Source: Magnetococcales bacterium (GTDB taxonomy: Bacteria > Pseudomonadota > Magnetococcia > Magnetococcales > Magnetaquicoccaceae). From it: 37,436 nt of DNA. The notes beneath the pieces were generated by a model. That model did not search any database and had not been told where the DNA came from. It worked only from the letters and a program-made list of their open reading frames with translations. The position numbers were made by a program, and so were the translations under genes. Every line of letters starts with the position of its first letter. The stretch's first letter is position 1. Positions 17,859-26,308 of this stretch are shown here, piece after piece. The stretch lies in NCBI GenBank assembly GCA_015232825.1, contig JADFYY010000008.1, positions 1 through 37,436 on the forward strand. Direction: 5' to 3'.

Positions 17859-19886
17859 ATGACGAAATGGAAAGAACAGTACCAGCTTGTCAAGAAGTCG
17901 GTCTATAGAGTTATTGAAGAGCCAAGCAACGAACGCCGCTGGTATCATTACGGCATGATCTTGCTGGTGATGATCTCCATCTGGCAACTGGTGATGCAGG
18001 TTGAACTCGCTAACGATCTCATTCTTGCCAATCGTTTTCACCTCTTGGGAGATTTGCTGAACGGGTTGTTTCTGATTGAATACCTGCTACGCTGGTGGAT
18101 CAATACCTCCCTGACCAATGATTACCGCACCGCCGTAGAAAAATATCATCGAAGCAGCTACAACCCAAAGCGTTCGGCTGAGATCCTTCATGGCCTCTCC
18201 TTTGCCATTCTCAACAAACTACGCTGGATGGTCAAACCCTTGTCGTTGGTTGACTTGCTGGCCATTTTGCCGATGTTTCGCGCCCTTCGTCTGCTAAGAG
18301 TGTTGCATTTTTTGAAATTGTTTCGTTATTCCAAGCGAATCAGCTTTTTTTCCAATATCATCGGTGAACGACGCTATGAGATGGTCTCACTGTTGTATGC
18401 GGGCTTGATCGTTTGGGGCATGGTGGCGGTGGCTTTTTTTATTGCGGAACACGGCATCAACAGCAAGGTTGAGACCCTCTCTTCTGCAATGTATTGGTCG
18501 ATCATTACTATTACCACTGTTGGGTATGGAGATATTACTCCTGTAACAGAGTTTGGTCGTGTTATTGCTGCTTTTGGTGTGTTGGTTGGCATGTCTGTCA
18601 CGGTCATGTTCACCTCGCTCATTGTCTCGGTGTTCACGGATCGCATTTTCAATCTACAGGAGTATCACATGGAGCAAAAGATCGCCAAGCTTCAGGACCA
18701 CTTCATTGTCTGTGGTTTGAATGCCTTGGGGCAGTTTACTTGCCAGAGCCTGATTACGGAAAATCGTAGTTTCATTGCCATTGATAGTGACAAGGCGCGG
18801 GTGGACAGTGCGTTGGAAAAGGGATGGATTGCCATTTGTGGGGATGTTACCGAATATAAGACTTGGGAGCAGGCCCGCATCTCTCGTGCGTCTGGTGTGG
18901 TCAGTAGCATCCTCAACGAGGCCATCAACGTTTATATTATCATGATGGTGCGGGAGATCAATCCAAAATGCTTTGTTGTGGCTTGCGGTAATCAGTTGAA
19001 CTCGGAAAAACGTCTTTTGCGGATCGGGGCGGATCGGGTGGTCTCTCCTTTCCAGAATGCCGGTCAGCATTTGGCGCAAACCGCCATTCGTCCCAATGCG
19101 CTTCATTTTTTAAATCTGGCACTCAATCAGGGGTATGCGGATCTCGTGGTTGAAGAGGTTGCCATTGCACCGGGTTCTATTTTTGATTTTACTTTGCTGC
19201 GTGACTCTAAGTTGCGGGAGGATTACAACGCTTTTGTCATTGGTGTTCTCTCCCAAGGGGTGAAGATGATCACCACCCCGCCACCTGAATACCGCTTGGT
19301 TGCAGGTGATGTACTCATCTGTCTGGGTCATAAACTCGATCTGCAACGATTGAAACATGCCGCCAGTCAGATGTCCATTGACAATGTATTGGACAAACTA
19401 GAGCTTGCCCAGATTTTGGTAACTCCCGGTTCGTCCATTGTCAATACACCTCTTAAAGATGCGGAATTCCGTTCTCGTTTCCGGGTGCAATTGGTGGGTA
19501 TGGTTCATGCCAAACAAATCATGTTCAAGCTCGATATGGAAATGCACTTTTCCCTAGGGGATATACTCATATGTCTGGGTTTCCGTGATCAACTTGAAGT
19601 GATGCGGAAAGCATTGAGTGGCACCTCTTCGGCCCCCTTAGACTCATTCGATTTAAATTTGGATTTGGAGCGTATCCGCATTCCTGAGTACTCTTTCTTG
19701 CAAGGCAAGACCTTACGCAACTCCATGCTTCGCAGCAATTTTTTCTGTACGGTGGTGGCTGTGCAACCTGTCGGTGAGGATTTGATTCTCAATCCATTAC
19801 CGGATTACCGTTTCACGGGGGATGAGACCATTCTCTGTTTGGGCCGTCGTGCGGATTTGGATCGCATGAAGGGAGTTGTCGGCTAG
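17859..19886 (+). CDS. Voltage-gated-like K+ channel with RCK domain and three RCK_C domains
   Basis: The 675-aa product has a six-helix channel core with an S4-like helix rich in spaced basic residues (141-156). The pore follows, with an intact K+ selectivity filter TVGYGD at 220-225. A cytosolic RCK_N (TrkA_N-like) unit starts near residue 281 (HFIVCGLNALGQF). Three successive RCK_C modules follow at roughly 435-515, 520-590 and 605-672, each ending in a DxxxCLG or DxxICLG strand. One or two RCK_C modules are more usual. The frame opens further upstream inside trkH, but the ATG at 17859 gives the natural N-terminus. It probably balances TrkAH uptake, gated by a ligand bound at the RCK_C domains. 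Confidence 0.9.
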   Translation: MTKWKEQYQLVKKSVYRVIEEPSNERRWYHYGMILLVMISIWQLVMQVELANDLILANRFHLLGDLLNGLFLIEYLLRWWINTSLTNDYRTAVEKYHRSSYNPKRSAEILHGLSFAILNKLRWMVKPLSLVDLLAILPMFRALRLLRVLHFLKLFRYSKRISFFSNIIGERRYEMVSLLYAGLIVWGMVAVAFFIAEHGINSKVETLSSAMYWSIITITTVGYGDITPVTEFGRVIAAFGVLVGMSVTVMFTSLIVSVFTDRIFNLQEYHMEQKIAKLQDHFIVCGLNALGQFTCQSLITENRSFIAIDSDKARVDSALEKGWIAICGDVTEYKTWEQARISRASGVVSSILNEAINVYIIMMVREINPKCFVVACGNQLNSEKRLLRIGADRVVSPFQNAGQHLAQTAIRPNALHFLNLALNQGYADLVVEEVAIAPGSIFDFTLLRDSKLREDYNAFVIGVLSQGVKMITTPPPEYRLVAGDVLICLGHKLDLQRLKHAASQMSIDNVLDKLELAQILVTPGSSIVNTPLKDAEFRSRFRVQLVGMVHAKQIMFKLDMEMHFSLGDILICLGFRDQLEVMRKALSGTSSAPLDSFDLNLDLERIRIPEYSFLQGKTLRNSMLRSNFFCTVVAVQPVGEDLILNPLPDYRFTGDETILCLGRRADLDRMKGVVG

Positions 19887-20016
19887 ATGTTGAATTGAAT
19901 CTGATATTGGCTTCGATGGTTTTTATGATTGCGTGAGGGGTTCATGATCATTTATTCTTAACCTGGATTCGGTGTGTATCCGGTCAATCCTGGTCTTTTG
20001 GATGGGGGGAATGGTC

Positions 20017-22527
20017 ATGAGGGAGACGTTTGATGGAGAGATTTCGGACAATTTATATTTGAATGCGGTGACGGGTTTGCCGAAATGGAACTGGTTTCAA
20101 AAAACGCTGCAAAAGGAAATTTTAAGCGCAAAACGTTCTGGGGATGGCGTGGTCTTGATGATGCTGGGGCTGGATCGTTTCAAAGCGGTCAACGAAACCA
20201 TGGGACACAAGGCCGGGGATTTGCTGTTGCAAGAGACGGTGCGTCGTATTCAATTGTGTTTGCGTCCTTATGACCATGTCGCTTATTTGGGCGGGGATGA
20301 GTTTGCCATCATTTTATCCCGGACCATTCGTTCCGACATGCTGGATTTAGTGGCCAATCGTCTTTTGGAAAAATTGTCGGATCCATTCATGACGCCCTTT
20401 GGCGAGGTCATGGTAGAGGGTAGCATCGGTATTTCGGTCTATCCCGAAGATAGTCTGGACTATGCGGAGATTATCCATCACGCCAATACCGCTTTAGTCC
20501 ATGCCAGACAGACGGCACGATCCAATTTTCAATATTTTACCCGCGCCATGCACACCCATGCCCTGCAACGTCTGGAGATGGAGGTCGCTCTGCGGGCGGC
20601 TTTGGAGAACGGGGAGTTTCGTCTCTATTATCAGCCCAAGATCGACATTGCCACACGTCGGGTCGTTGGGGCGGAGGCCCTCGTGCGGTGGCAGAAGGCC
20701 GATGGTACTTTGGTTCCACCGAACGATTTTATCCCCTTGGCTGAGAGTACTGGGTTGATTGTACCCATGGGCAAGTGGATTCTCTACGAGGCTTGCAGAC
20801 AAAACAAACGCTGGCTGGACGAGGGCCTTGATCTGGGTGCCGTGGCTGTGAATATATCCGCTCGCCAATTCAGAGATAGCGATGCCCTGGTAACAACTGT
20901 CAAGGAAGTTCTGCATGCCACCGGATTGGCTCCGAATCGTCTGGAATTAGAAATTACCGAAAGCATGATGATGGACGATGTGGATCGAACCATCTCCACT
21001 TTGACTGAATTTAATCAAATGGGAATCAGTATCGCCATTGATGATTTTGGTACGGGATACTCCTCTCTGGCCGCACTGAAAAAATTGCCCATTCAATTGT
21101 TGAAGATTGACCGGGCTTTTGTACAGGATCTCAAGGATGGCATGTCGGACGATGCCTCCATCATCTCTGCCATCATCTCCATGGCCAAGAATCTAAGGAT
21201 CAAGGTGATTGTCGAGGGTGTGGAAACCAAGGATCAGTATCTGTTTTTGAAAAGTGTGATGTGCCATCAGATTCAGGGATATTATTTCAGCAAGCCCATG
21301 CCTGCGGATGCCTTTCAGGCTTGGATGATGGCCAATAGCCCAGTGGTCCAAAAGATTGCCCCTAGCCTGCCTAGCCATGGCGAGGAGGAAACTTCACTGG
21401 TTCATCAACAGGTGGAACAGGAGTATGCGCGGGCATTGACCGCCAAAATTGCCAGCAGTGCCTTGCTGGAGACACTTTTGGAACCCATGACCCTGACCAA
21501 GCAAATCGATGTGATGTTGGAGATTATCCTGGCTATCCCTTGGCTGGCCCACCATTACAAGGGCGCGGTTTTTCTTGTCAATGATACGGGTGATAAACTG
21601 ATTTTGACTGGGCGAAAAAATCTTCCTGAAACCCTTCTTACTCAGTGTGCCCAGATTCCTTTTGGTCATTGTCATTGTGGGCGGGCTGCGCAGAAGCGTG
21701 AGATTGTTTTTTCCAATCATGTGGATGAACAGCATGATGTCACATTCGAGGGGATGCAAGATCATGGACACTACTGCATTCCACTGCTTGCCCAAGATCA
21801 ACTCTTGGGCGTGCTGACCCTTTATTTAAAAAGCGGCCACAAGCGTGATTTGGCCGATGACGCCTTTCTCACCACCATTGCCATTACCCTAGCCTTGGCC
21901 ATCAATCACCGTCGCATGGAAGAGATTCTGCGTCAGTCTGGGAATGAGTTGCGGCGCATGGCCTATCACGACGCCCTGACAGGTCTGCGCAACCGTCAAT
22001 CCTTTGATGAGATCATCGGTGATGTCTACAAAAAATTGCAGAAAAATTTACGTCGGGAATCGGATTCTTATCATGACTTCGCCTATTTGGCTATGCTGGA
22101 CATCGATCATTTCAAGAAGGTCAATGATACCTATGGCCATCTGATTGGGGATGAAGTTTTGGTGACTTTTGCCCATCTGTTGATCAAGACCTTTCGGGAA
22201 AATGATGTTGTGTTTCGCTTTGGTGGTGAAGAGTTTGTTGTGCTGCTGGTGGATGTTACTGAGGAGCAGGCTTTGGCGGCCTTGAACCGTTTTCGGGAGG
22301 TGGTGGCAGATTATGCTTTCCCGCAGGTGGGTCGTGTAACGGTGAGTCTGGGGGCTATTGAAATTGTTACGGAAGAAATGCCCAACACCTTGATGGAAAA
22401 GGCTGACAAGGCCCTCTATTTCGCCAAGCAGCATGGCCGCAACCAAGTGGGTTTTTATCAGCATTTGGTGCGGGATGGGCATATCGTGGAAACCGAAATT
22501 GAGTCGGGTGAGATTGATTTGTGGTAG
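20017..22527 (+). CDS. GGDEF-EAL-GAF-GGDEF cyclic-di-GMP signalling protein
   Basis: This 836-aa cytosolic protein has four domains: GGDEF (motif at 92-96), EAL (EALVRW at 220, ELEITES, DDFGTGYSS, KIDRAFV, EGVET all intact), GAF (about 480-640) and a second GGDEF (GGEEF at 736-740). It can plausibly both make and degrade cyclic di-GMP. The EAL active site looks complete; the first GGDEF has a Tyr-Leu before the motif instead of the common Arg-x. The GAF domain contains a Cys-His-Cys-Gly segment. I chose the ATG at 20017 because GGGGGA lies 6 nt upstream; in-frame starts at 19972, 20002 and 20011 are less well placed. The 130 bp before it shows no clear promoter. Confidence 0.93.
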   Translation: MRETFDGEISDNLYLNAVTGLPKWNWFQKTLQKEILSAKRSGDGVVLMMLGLDRFKAVNETMGHKAGDLLLQETVRRIQLCLRPYDHVAYLGGDEFAIILSRTIRSDMLDLVANRLLEKLSDPFMTPFGEVMVEGSIGISVYPEDSLDYAEIIHHANTALVHARQTARSNFQYFTRAMHTHALQRLEMEVALRAALENGEFRLYYQPKIDIATRRVVGAEALVRWQKADGTLVPPNDFIPLAESTGLIVPMGKWILYEACRQNKRWLDEGLDLGAVAVNISARQFRDSDALVTTVKEVLHATGLAPNRLELEITESMMMDDVDRTISTLTEFNQMGISIAIDDFGTGYSSLAALKKLPIQLLKIDRAFVQDLKDGMSDDASIISAIISMAKNLRIKVIVEGVETKDQYLFLKSVMCHQIQGYYFSKPMPADAFQAWMMANSPVVQKIAPSLPSHGEEETSLVHQQVEQEYARALTAKIASSALLETLLEPMTLTKQIDVMLEIILAIPWLAHHYKGAVFLVNDTGDKLILTGRKNLPETLLTQCAQIPFGHCHCGRAAQKREIVFSNHVDEQHDVTFEGMQDHGHYCIPLLAQDQLLGVLTLYLKSGHKRDLADDAFLTTIAITLALAINHRRMEEILRQSGNELRRMAYHDALTGLRNRQSFDEIIGDVYKKLQKNLRRESDSYHDFAYLAMLDIDHFKKVNDTYGHLIGDEVLVTFAHLLIKTFRENDVVFRFGGEEFVVLLVDVTEEQALAALNRFREVVADYAFPQVGRVTVSLGAIEIVTEEMPNTLMEKADKALYFAKQHGRNQVGFYQHLVRDGHIVETEIESGEIDLW

Positions 22528-22541
22528 CCTTGAATTGTGAC

Positions 22542-23906
22542 TCACTCCTCACTGACTAGACGCAACCGTTTCAACTTGCGCCATAGGGAGACCCGGTCAA
22601 TGCCGAGAATTTCTGCGGCCATGGTTTGATTGCCGCTGGTTTCATTCAGCACCCATTGGATGTAGTCGGACTCCAGTTCTTCCAGGGTTGGCGCACGATC
22701 CCCGCGTTTGCGAAAGGTCCGAATCATTTGAATGCGCAACTCGTCGGGTAGATGTAAGGTGGTGATGGTCTCTTCGTTGCAGAGGGCTACGGCTCGCTCC
22801 ATGATGTTTTCGAGTTCGCGAATGTTGCCGGGAAAATCATACTCCCGCAATAGGGCCATGGCATCGGCTGCAATGGTACGGGCAGGGCGTTCCATTCGTT
22901 CGGCTCCCCGTTTGAGAAAATAGTCTGCCAGTAGGGCAATGTCACCGCGACGTTGCTTGAGTGGGGGGATGGGGAGTGTGATTACATTGAGTCGGAAAAA
23001 AAGATCCTGGCGAAATTTCCCTTGGGCCACGGCTTCAGCAAGATTGCGATTGGTGGCAGCGATGAAACGGACATCAATGTGAATCGAGCGGGTTCCGCCT
23101 ACGCGCATTATTTCTCGTTCTTGAATGGCTCGCAACAGTTTGACCTGCATGGAGAGGGTCATTTCGGTGACTTCATCTAGAAACAGAGTTCCCCCTTGAG
23201 CGGATTCCATCAGGCCGATTTTGGTGGTGGCCGCGCCGGTAAAGGCCCCTTTTTCGTGACCAAAAAGTTCACTGGAGAGCAGTTCTTCGGTAAAAACACC
23301 GCAATTGATGGCCACAAACGGGCCATCTGGGTGTCCACTATGTTGATGGAGATAATGGGCGATTAACTCTTTGCCAACGCCGCTTTCTCCGGTGATCAGG
23401 ATGTTGCATCCGGTTGGTCCCACTTGACGGGTGGTTTCTAATAGTTTGATCATGACTGGATCCCGTGTGATGATGGGACCGCCTTCTTGGATGCGACGCA
23501 ATTTTTCTTTGAGTTCGCGGTTTTCGCGATGCAAGTGTACTTTGTGCATGGCCTCGCTGACCATTTTGCGCACTTCATCCAGACGGAAGGGTTTGGCAAT
23601 ATAATAAAACGCCCCATCACGCATCGCTTCCACAGCGGATTCTAGGGTGGCAAAACCAGTGATCAGGATGACTTCGGATTCAGGATAGAGTTTCTTGCAT
23701 GTTTGTAAGATTTCCATGCCATTGGCCCCATCCATGCGCAAATCGGTGAGGACGACATCAAAGGATTGACGTTTCAATAAAGTCAAGGCTTGTAAACCAT
23801 TGTCAATGGCCGTGGTATGATATCCCTCTTTGCGCATGACGTGGGCCAGATTGCGTACTGCAATGGGTTCATCGTCAATGATCAGCAGAGTTCCTTGTTC
23901 GGACAT
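22542..23906 (-). CDS. NtrC-family sigma-54-dependent response regulator
   Basis: The 454-aa activator has a receiver domain (1-120, phospho-acceptor Asp55, Lys105) and a AAA+ domain (about 142-375) with Walker A GESGVGKE at 173-180, the sigma-54 contact loop GAFTGA at 220-225 and Walker B LFLDE. A Fis-type helix-turn-helix lies near the end (MAAEILGIDRVSLWRKLKRL). GAFTGA shows it can activate sigma-54 RNA polymerase. It lies 17 nt after the histidine kinase gene on the same transcript. The sigma-54 promoter and paired palindromes across the divergent gap (25356-25563) make the carbon-uptake operon its likely target. Confidence 0.96.
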   Translation of the reverse strand: MSEQGTLLIIDDEPIAVRNLAHVMRKEGYHTTAIDNGLQALTLLKRQSFDVVLTDLRMDGANGMEILQTCKKLYPESEVILITGFATLESAVEAMRDGAFYYIAKPFRLDEVRKMVSEAMHKVHLHRENRELKEKLRRIQEGGPIITRDPVMIKLLETTRQVGPTGCNILITGESGVGKELIAHYLHQHSGHPDGPFVAINCGVFTEELLSSELFGHEKGAFTGAATTKIGLMESAQGGTLFLDEVTEMTLSMQVKLLRAIQEREIMRVGGTRSIHIDVRFIAATNRNLAEAVAQGKFRQDLFFRLNVITLPIPPLKQRRGDIALLADYFLKRGAERMERPARTIAADAMALLREYDFPGNIRELENIMERAVALCNEETITTLHLPDELRIQMIRTFRKRGDRAPTLEELESDYIQWVLNETSGNQTMAAEILGIDRVSLWRKLKRLRLVSEE

Positions 23907-23923
23907 GTCAATACTCCATGAAT

Positions 23924-25327
23924 TTAATTTTTTGGATCCGATGTCGCAACCGGCAGACGAATGGTGAAGCAGGTGCCTTGATTCGGTAGGGCCTCAACCG
24001 CAATGCATCCCTCATGCTCTTCAATGACATCAAAAACCACGGATAACCCAAGGCCAGCCCCTTTACCAATCGGCTTGGTGGTGAAGAATGGATCAAAAAT
24101 TCGCGCAATGTGTTCTTTTGGAATGCCTATCCCGGTATCTTGTATTTGGATTTCTGTCCAAGGGGCCGGACAGAGGCACCCGGCAAAAAGAGGAGAGTCG
24201 GTGGCACCAGAGATCGCTTTTATGACAACCTCTCCTTTCTCTGGAATGGCATCCAAAGCGTTCTTCAACAGATTGATGAAGGCTTGCTGCAAACGCTGAC
24301 GATCCCCCATCAAAATGAGATTAAACGGTATCTCACTACGTACCCGAATGCGTGCGGGAATGTTCCCCTTGCTAAAACGAATGACCTCTTCAATCAAACC
24401 AGACAACAAAACCGGTGCTTTTTGAAACGTCCGATCCCGGGCAAAGTCCAGCAGGGAACGAACAATATCTCTGGCCCGACGGGTCTGTTCATCAATCTGA
24501 CCCAACAACTCCCGATGAAAGGAGGGGTCCGGGGAGTCAACCTCTTCGGTAAGGATCTGACAGGAGGTGAAAATGTTGGATAACGGATTGTTCAACTCAT
24601 GGGCCACCCCAGCCAACAAGGTGCCCAATGAGGCCAGTTTCTCCGAACGAAGCAAATGCTTCTGACGCTTTTGCAGCTCATCCAAAACCAAATTGAACGC
24701 ACGGGTCAAAGAGAGAATCTCGCGGTCGTTGGATTGAATGTAAATGCTGGAAAAATGGCCATTGGCTACCCCGATCATACTCTCTTCCATACGACGCAAT
24801 GGCAGCACAACCCGGTGAGAAACCAAAAGGCCCAACAATAGAATTACCCCAATCACCACAACCATGGCCGTGACCAAAAAGAGTCGATGTCGCTCCAAGG
24901 AGTGCTGAACTTGAATCTGCTCCTTGGCGGAAATCTCTTCTGCGGTCGTGACAAGGGCTTTTCCTAATGTGCGGATTTTTCCTTCTGTTTCCGTGGTGAT
25001 CTCCTCGGAATTATGGACGAGGGCTTCATAGGCGTTCATTTGGGTATGGGTCGAATCCAAATCCAGCTTTTGCCACTCCTGCTTTACCAGATCAATATAT
25101 GATAAAAGTTGATACATATCTTCTGGTTTATGATAAAGGAAAAAATTTTTCTCGAAACGTCGCATCTCCAGCACATTATTGAGCAAAACAAACGCCTGTG
25201 AGCCCGATTGTACCCGTTGCGAAATCAAACGTAGCTCCATCAGGGTAAACAGGCTTAAAGCCAAGGTCAGGGCACTGATCAGGTAGTATCCGAGAATTAC
25301 TTTGTGTCGCAATGAGCTTTTTCGCAT
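23924..25327 (-). CDS. Membrane sensor histidine kinase, partner of the adjacent sigma-54 activator
   Basis: This 467-aa kinase has TM1 (about 10-31), a mainly helical periplasmic sensor (32-147), TM2 (148-170), HAMP (171-223), a HisKA domain with phospho-acceptor His243 in GVAHELNNPLSN, and an ATPase domain with N box (LLKNALDAI), DTGIGIP and GAGLGLS. The MRRFEKNFFLY segment at 55-65 resembles four-helix-bundle or HBM-type sensors; the ligand is unknown. AAGGAG precedes the ATG. It is transcribed from the promoter at 25360-25388, divergent from the operon it is inferred to control. A bicarbonate, CO2, pH or redox signal would fit, but none can be read from the sequence. Confidence 0.94.
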   Translation of the reverse strand: MRKSSLRHKVILGYYLISALTLALSLFTLMELRLISQRVQSGSQAFVLLNNVLEMRRFEKNFFLYHKPEDMYQLLSYIDLVKQEWQKLDLDSTHTQMNAYEALVHNSEEITTETEGKIRTLGKALVTTAEEISAKEQIQVQHSLERHRLFLVTAMVVVIGVILLLGLLVSHRVVLPLRRMEESMIGVANGHFSSIYIQSNDREILSLTRAFNLVLDELQKRQKHLLRSEKLASLGTLLAGVAHELNNPLSNIFTSCQILTEEVDSPDPSFHRELLGQIDEQTRRARDIVRSLLDFARDRTFQKAPVLLSGLIEEVIRFSKGNIPARIRVRSEIPFNLILMGDRQRLQQAFINLLKNALDAIPEKGEVVIKAISGATDSPLFAGCLCPAPWTEIQIQDTGIGIPKEHIARIFDPFFTTKPIGKGAGLGLSVVFDVIEEHEGCIAVEALPNQGTCFTIRLPVATSDPKN

Positions 25328-25355
25328 GGGGAAACTCCTTCATTCAAAGTAGGTG

Positions 25356-25368
25356 TTGCATTATGCAA
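25356..25368. promoter_or_regulatory. Palindromic operator TTGCATTATGCAA (distal activator site)
   Basis: This 13-bp palindrome has the form TTGCA-N3-TGCAA. The same form recurs at 25468-25480, 112 bp away centre to centre. It contains the whole -10 box of the kinase promoter. It lies about 190 bp upstream of the -24/-12 promoter, a usual enhancer distance for NtrC-type activators. Confidence 0.7.
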
Positions 25369-25388
25369 GCATGAATGGCAAAAGGCAA
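25360..25388 (-). promoter_or_regulatory. Sigma-70 promoter of the kinase/activator operon
   Basis: On the minus strand TTGCCT (25388-25383), a 17-bp spacer and CATAAT (25365-25360), with transcription expected near 25353 and a leader of about 25 nt that carries the AAGGAG ribosome-binding site. The -10 box sits inside the palindrome at 25356-25368. Confidence 0.6.
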
Positions 25389-25467
25389 CACTCGTGTAAC
25401 ACTGTTAAAATTTGGTTAAATTTTAGATAAATATTAACAAGTATCTCGTTGTTTTGTTGCGTAGATA

Positions 25468-25480
25468 TTGCAAAATGCAA
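25468..25480. promoter_or_regulatory. Palindromic operator TTGCAAAATGCAA (proximal activator site)
   Basis: This is the second copy of TTGCA-N3-TGCAA, with both five-base arms identical to those of the site at 25356-25368. It lies 68 bp upstream of the -24 element, in the position expected for a sigma-54 enhancer. Confidence 0.7.
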
Positions 25481-25513
25481 TAGTAAGGATGAGGCTAAAA
25501 TGACCGCTTTGTC

Positions 25514-25526
25514 AATCAATTAATTG
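25514..25526 (+). promoter_or_regulatory. IHF-type site between enhancers and sigma-54 promoter
   Basis: AATCAATTAATTG matches the IHF consensus WATCAANNNNTTR at every position. The surrounding ATCAATTAATTGAT (25515-25528) is a perfect 14-bp palindrome, so the reverse strand matches as well. The location between activator sites and promoter is where IHF bends DNA at sigma-54 promoters. A separate dimeric regulator binding the palindrome is the alternative. Confidence 0.55.
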
Positions 25527-25547
25527 ATAGAGTTGGTTTTTTTGCCG

Positions 25548-25563
25548 TGGCATTTCGCATGCA
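25548..25563 (+). promoter_or_regulatory. Sigma-54 (-24/-12) promoter of the carbon-uptake operon
   Basis: TGGCA at 25548-25552 and TGCA at 25560-25563 place the invariant GG and GC exactly 10 bp apart, as required for RpoN. Transcription should start near 25574, giving a leader of about 30 nt before the ATG at 25606. The neighbouring gene for a GAFTGA-containing activator supports the call. Confidence 0.8.
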
Positions 25564-25605
25564 TATTGAAGATGGATGAATGACTACAACTTAAAGGAGG
25601 GTTTC

Positions 25606-25794
25606 ATGTCTCACTTGTTAAGCTCATTGGACCTTCACTGGATGGCCTCCACCTTTGCGCAAGCAGGTGAGCGGGATTCTGCCATGCAGATGCTCGATGC
25701 CGCTTTGCGTGCGGATCCAAAAAAAGGAGCGGAAAAAAAACCAGCAGCCAACCATCCCTTGATGACTCCATCGCCGGTGGTCTCCTCCAGATGA
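25606..25794 (+). CDS. Small protein with AxTFAxAGExDxA motif, first gene of the operon
   Basis: The 62-aa product starts after AGGAGGG, the best ribosome-binding site in the region, so the ATG at 25606 is preferred over one at 25576 that would lie almost at the transcription start. Residues 13-28 read ASTFAQAGERDSAMQM, a motif also found in the next protein. The tail is Lys/Ala/Pro-rich and probably flexible. It has no signal peptide or membrane helix. I do not recognise the family with confidence. It overlaps the next start by 4 bases. First position behind a sigma-54 promoter suggests a regulatory or assembly role in carbon uptake; this is inference. Confidence 0.7.
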   Translation: MSHLLSSLDLHWMASTFAQAGERDSAMQMLDAALRADPKKGAEKKPAANHPLMTPSPVVSSR

Positions 25795-26258
25795 TCTCTG
25801 TTGGCGTCCATCTGGATAAAATGTTTACTGCCACGACCTTTGCCGAGGCTGGCGAGTTTGATACGGCTAGGGAGCTGGCGCGGGAGTTACGGAATATATT
25901 ATTGGTTCTTCAAGCAGAAGATCCAGCTCCCGATGTGTTGTCTACGGCCTTGTCTATGATGGATCGCTTAGAGGCCGGGGTGGAGATTTTGTCTGGCATG
26001 CCAGCGGAAAAGGTCTCACCACTCCTGACCCGTTTTTTGGAAGATGTGGCCAAAAAAGGGAAAAATAGCCGTATGATTCACCGTCCCGGCATTCAGTGGG
26101 AAACCGTTGTGGGGTATGCCAGTTCGGTTCCTGATATTGTCTGCATTTTGGTGGAGTCATTGGAAAAGTGGGGTTTAAATAGTTTCCCAAAGAGGCGGCA
26201 TCCTCCCCCTTGGAGTAACCGTTTGCCTTGTCCTTTGGTGGTGGCCGCCGCCGGATAA
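25791..26258 (+). CDS. Small soluble protein with AxTFAxAGExDxA motif, second gene of the operon
   Basis: This 155-aa, mostly helical protein carries ATTFAEAGEFDTAREL near residues 14-29, matching the motif in the 62-aa protein before it, which suggests a duplicated family. The middle is amphipathic helix and the last 25 residues are basic and Pro-rich (PKRRHPPPW). It has no membrane helix, no cofactor motif and no recognised domain. Translation is coupled to the upstream gene (ATGA). SulP starts 50 nt after the stop. Possible roles are a cytosolic adaptor for the SulP STAS domain or for DabA; neither is shown. Confidence 0.7.
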   Translation: MISVGVHLDKMFTATTFAEAGEFDTARELARELRNILLVLQAEDPAPDVLSTALSMMDRLEAGVEILSGMPAEKVSPLLTRFLEDVAKKGKNSRMIHRPGIQWETVVGYASSVPDIVCILVESLEKWGLNSFPKRRHPPPWSNRLPCPLVVAAAG

Positions 26259-26308
26259 AGGGGTTGGCTTTTGTTCTTGGTTCTAATTTTTAGTTCAGGA
26301 TTGCTCCC

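Noticed and set aside
26180-26258. Frameshift at the end of the 155-aa gene, because the tail is unusual (basic, Pro-rich)
   Set aside because: No continuing homologous frame is visible and the tail has no recognisable partner; a disordered tail is simpler.
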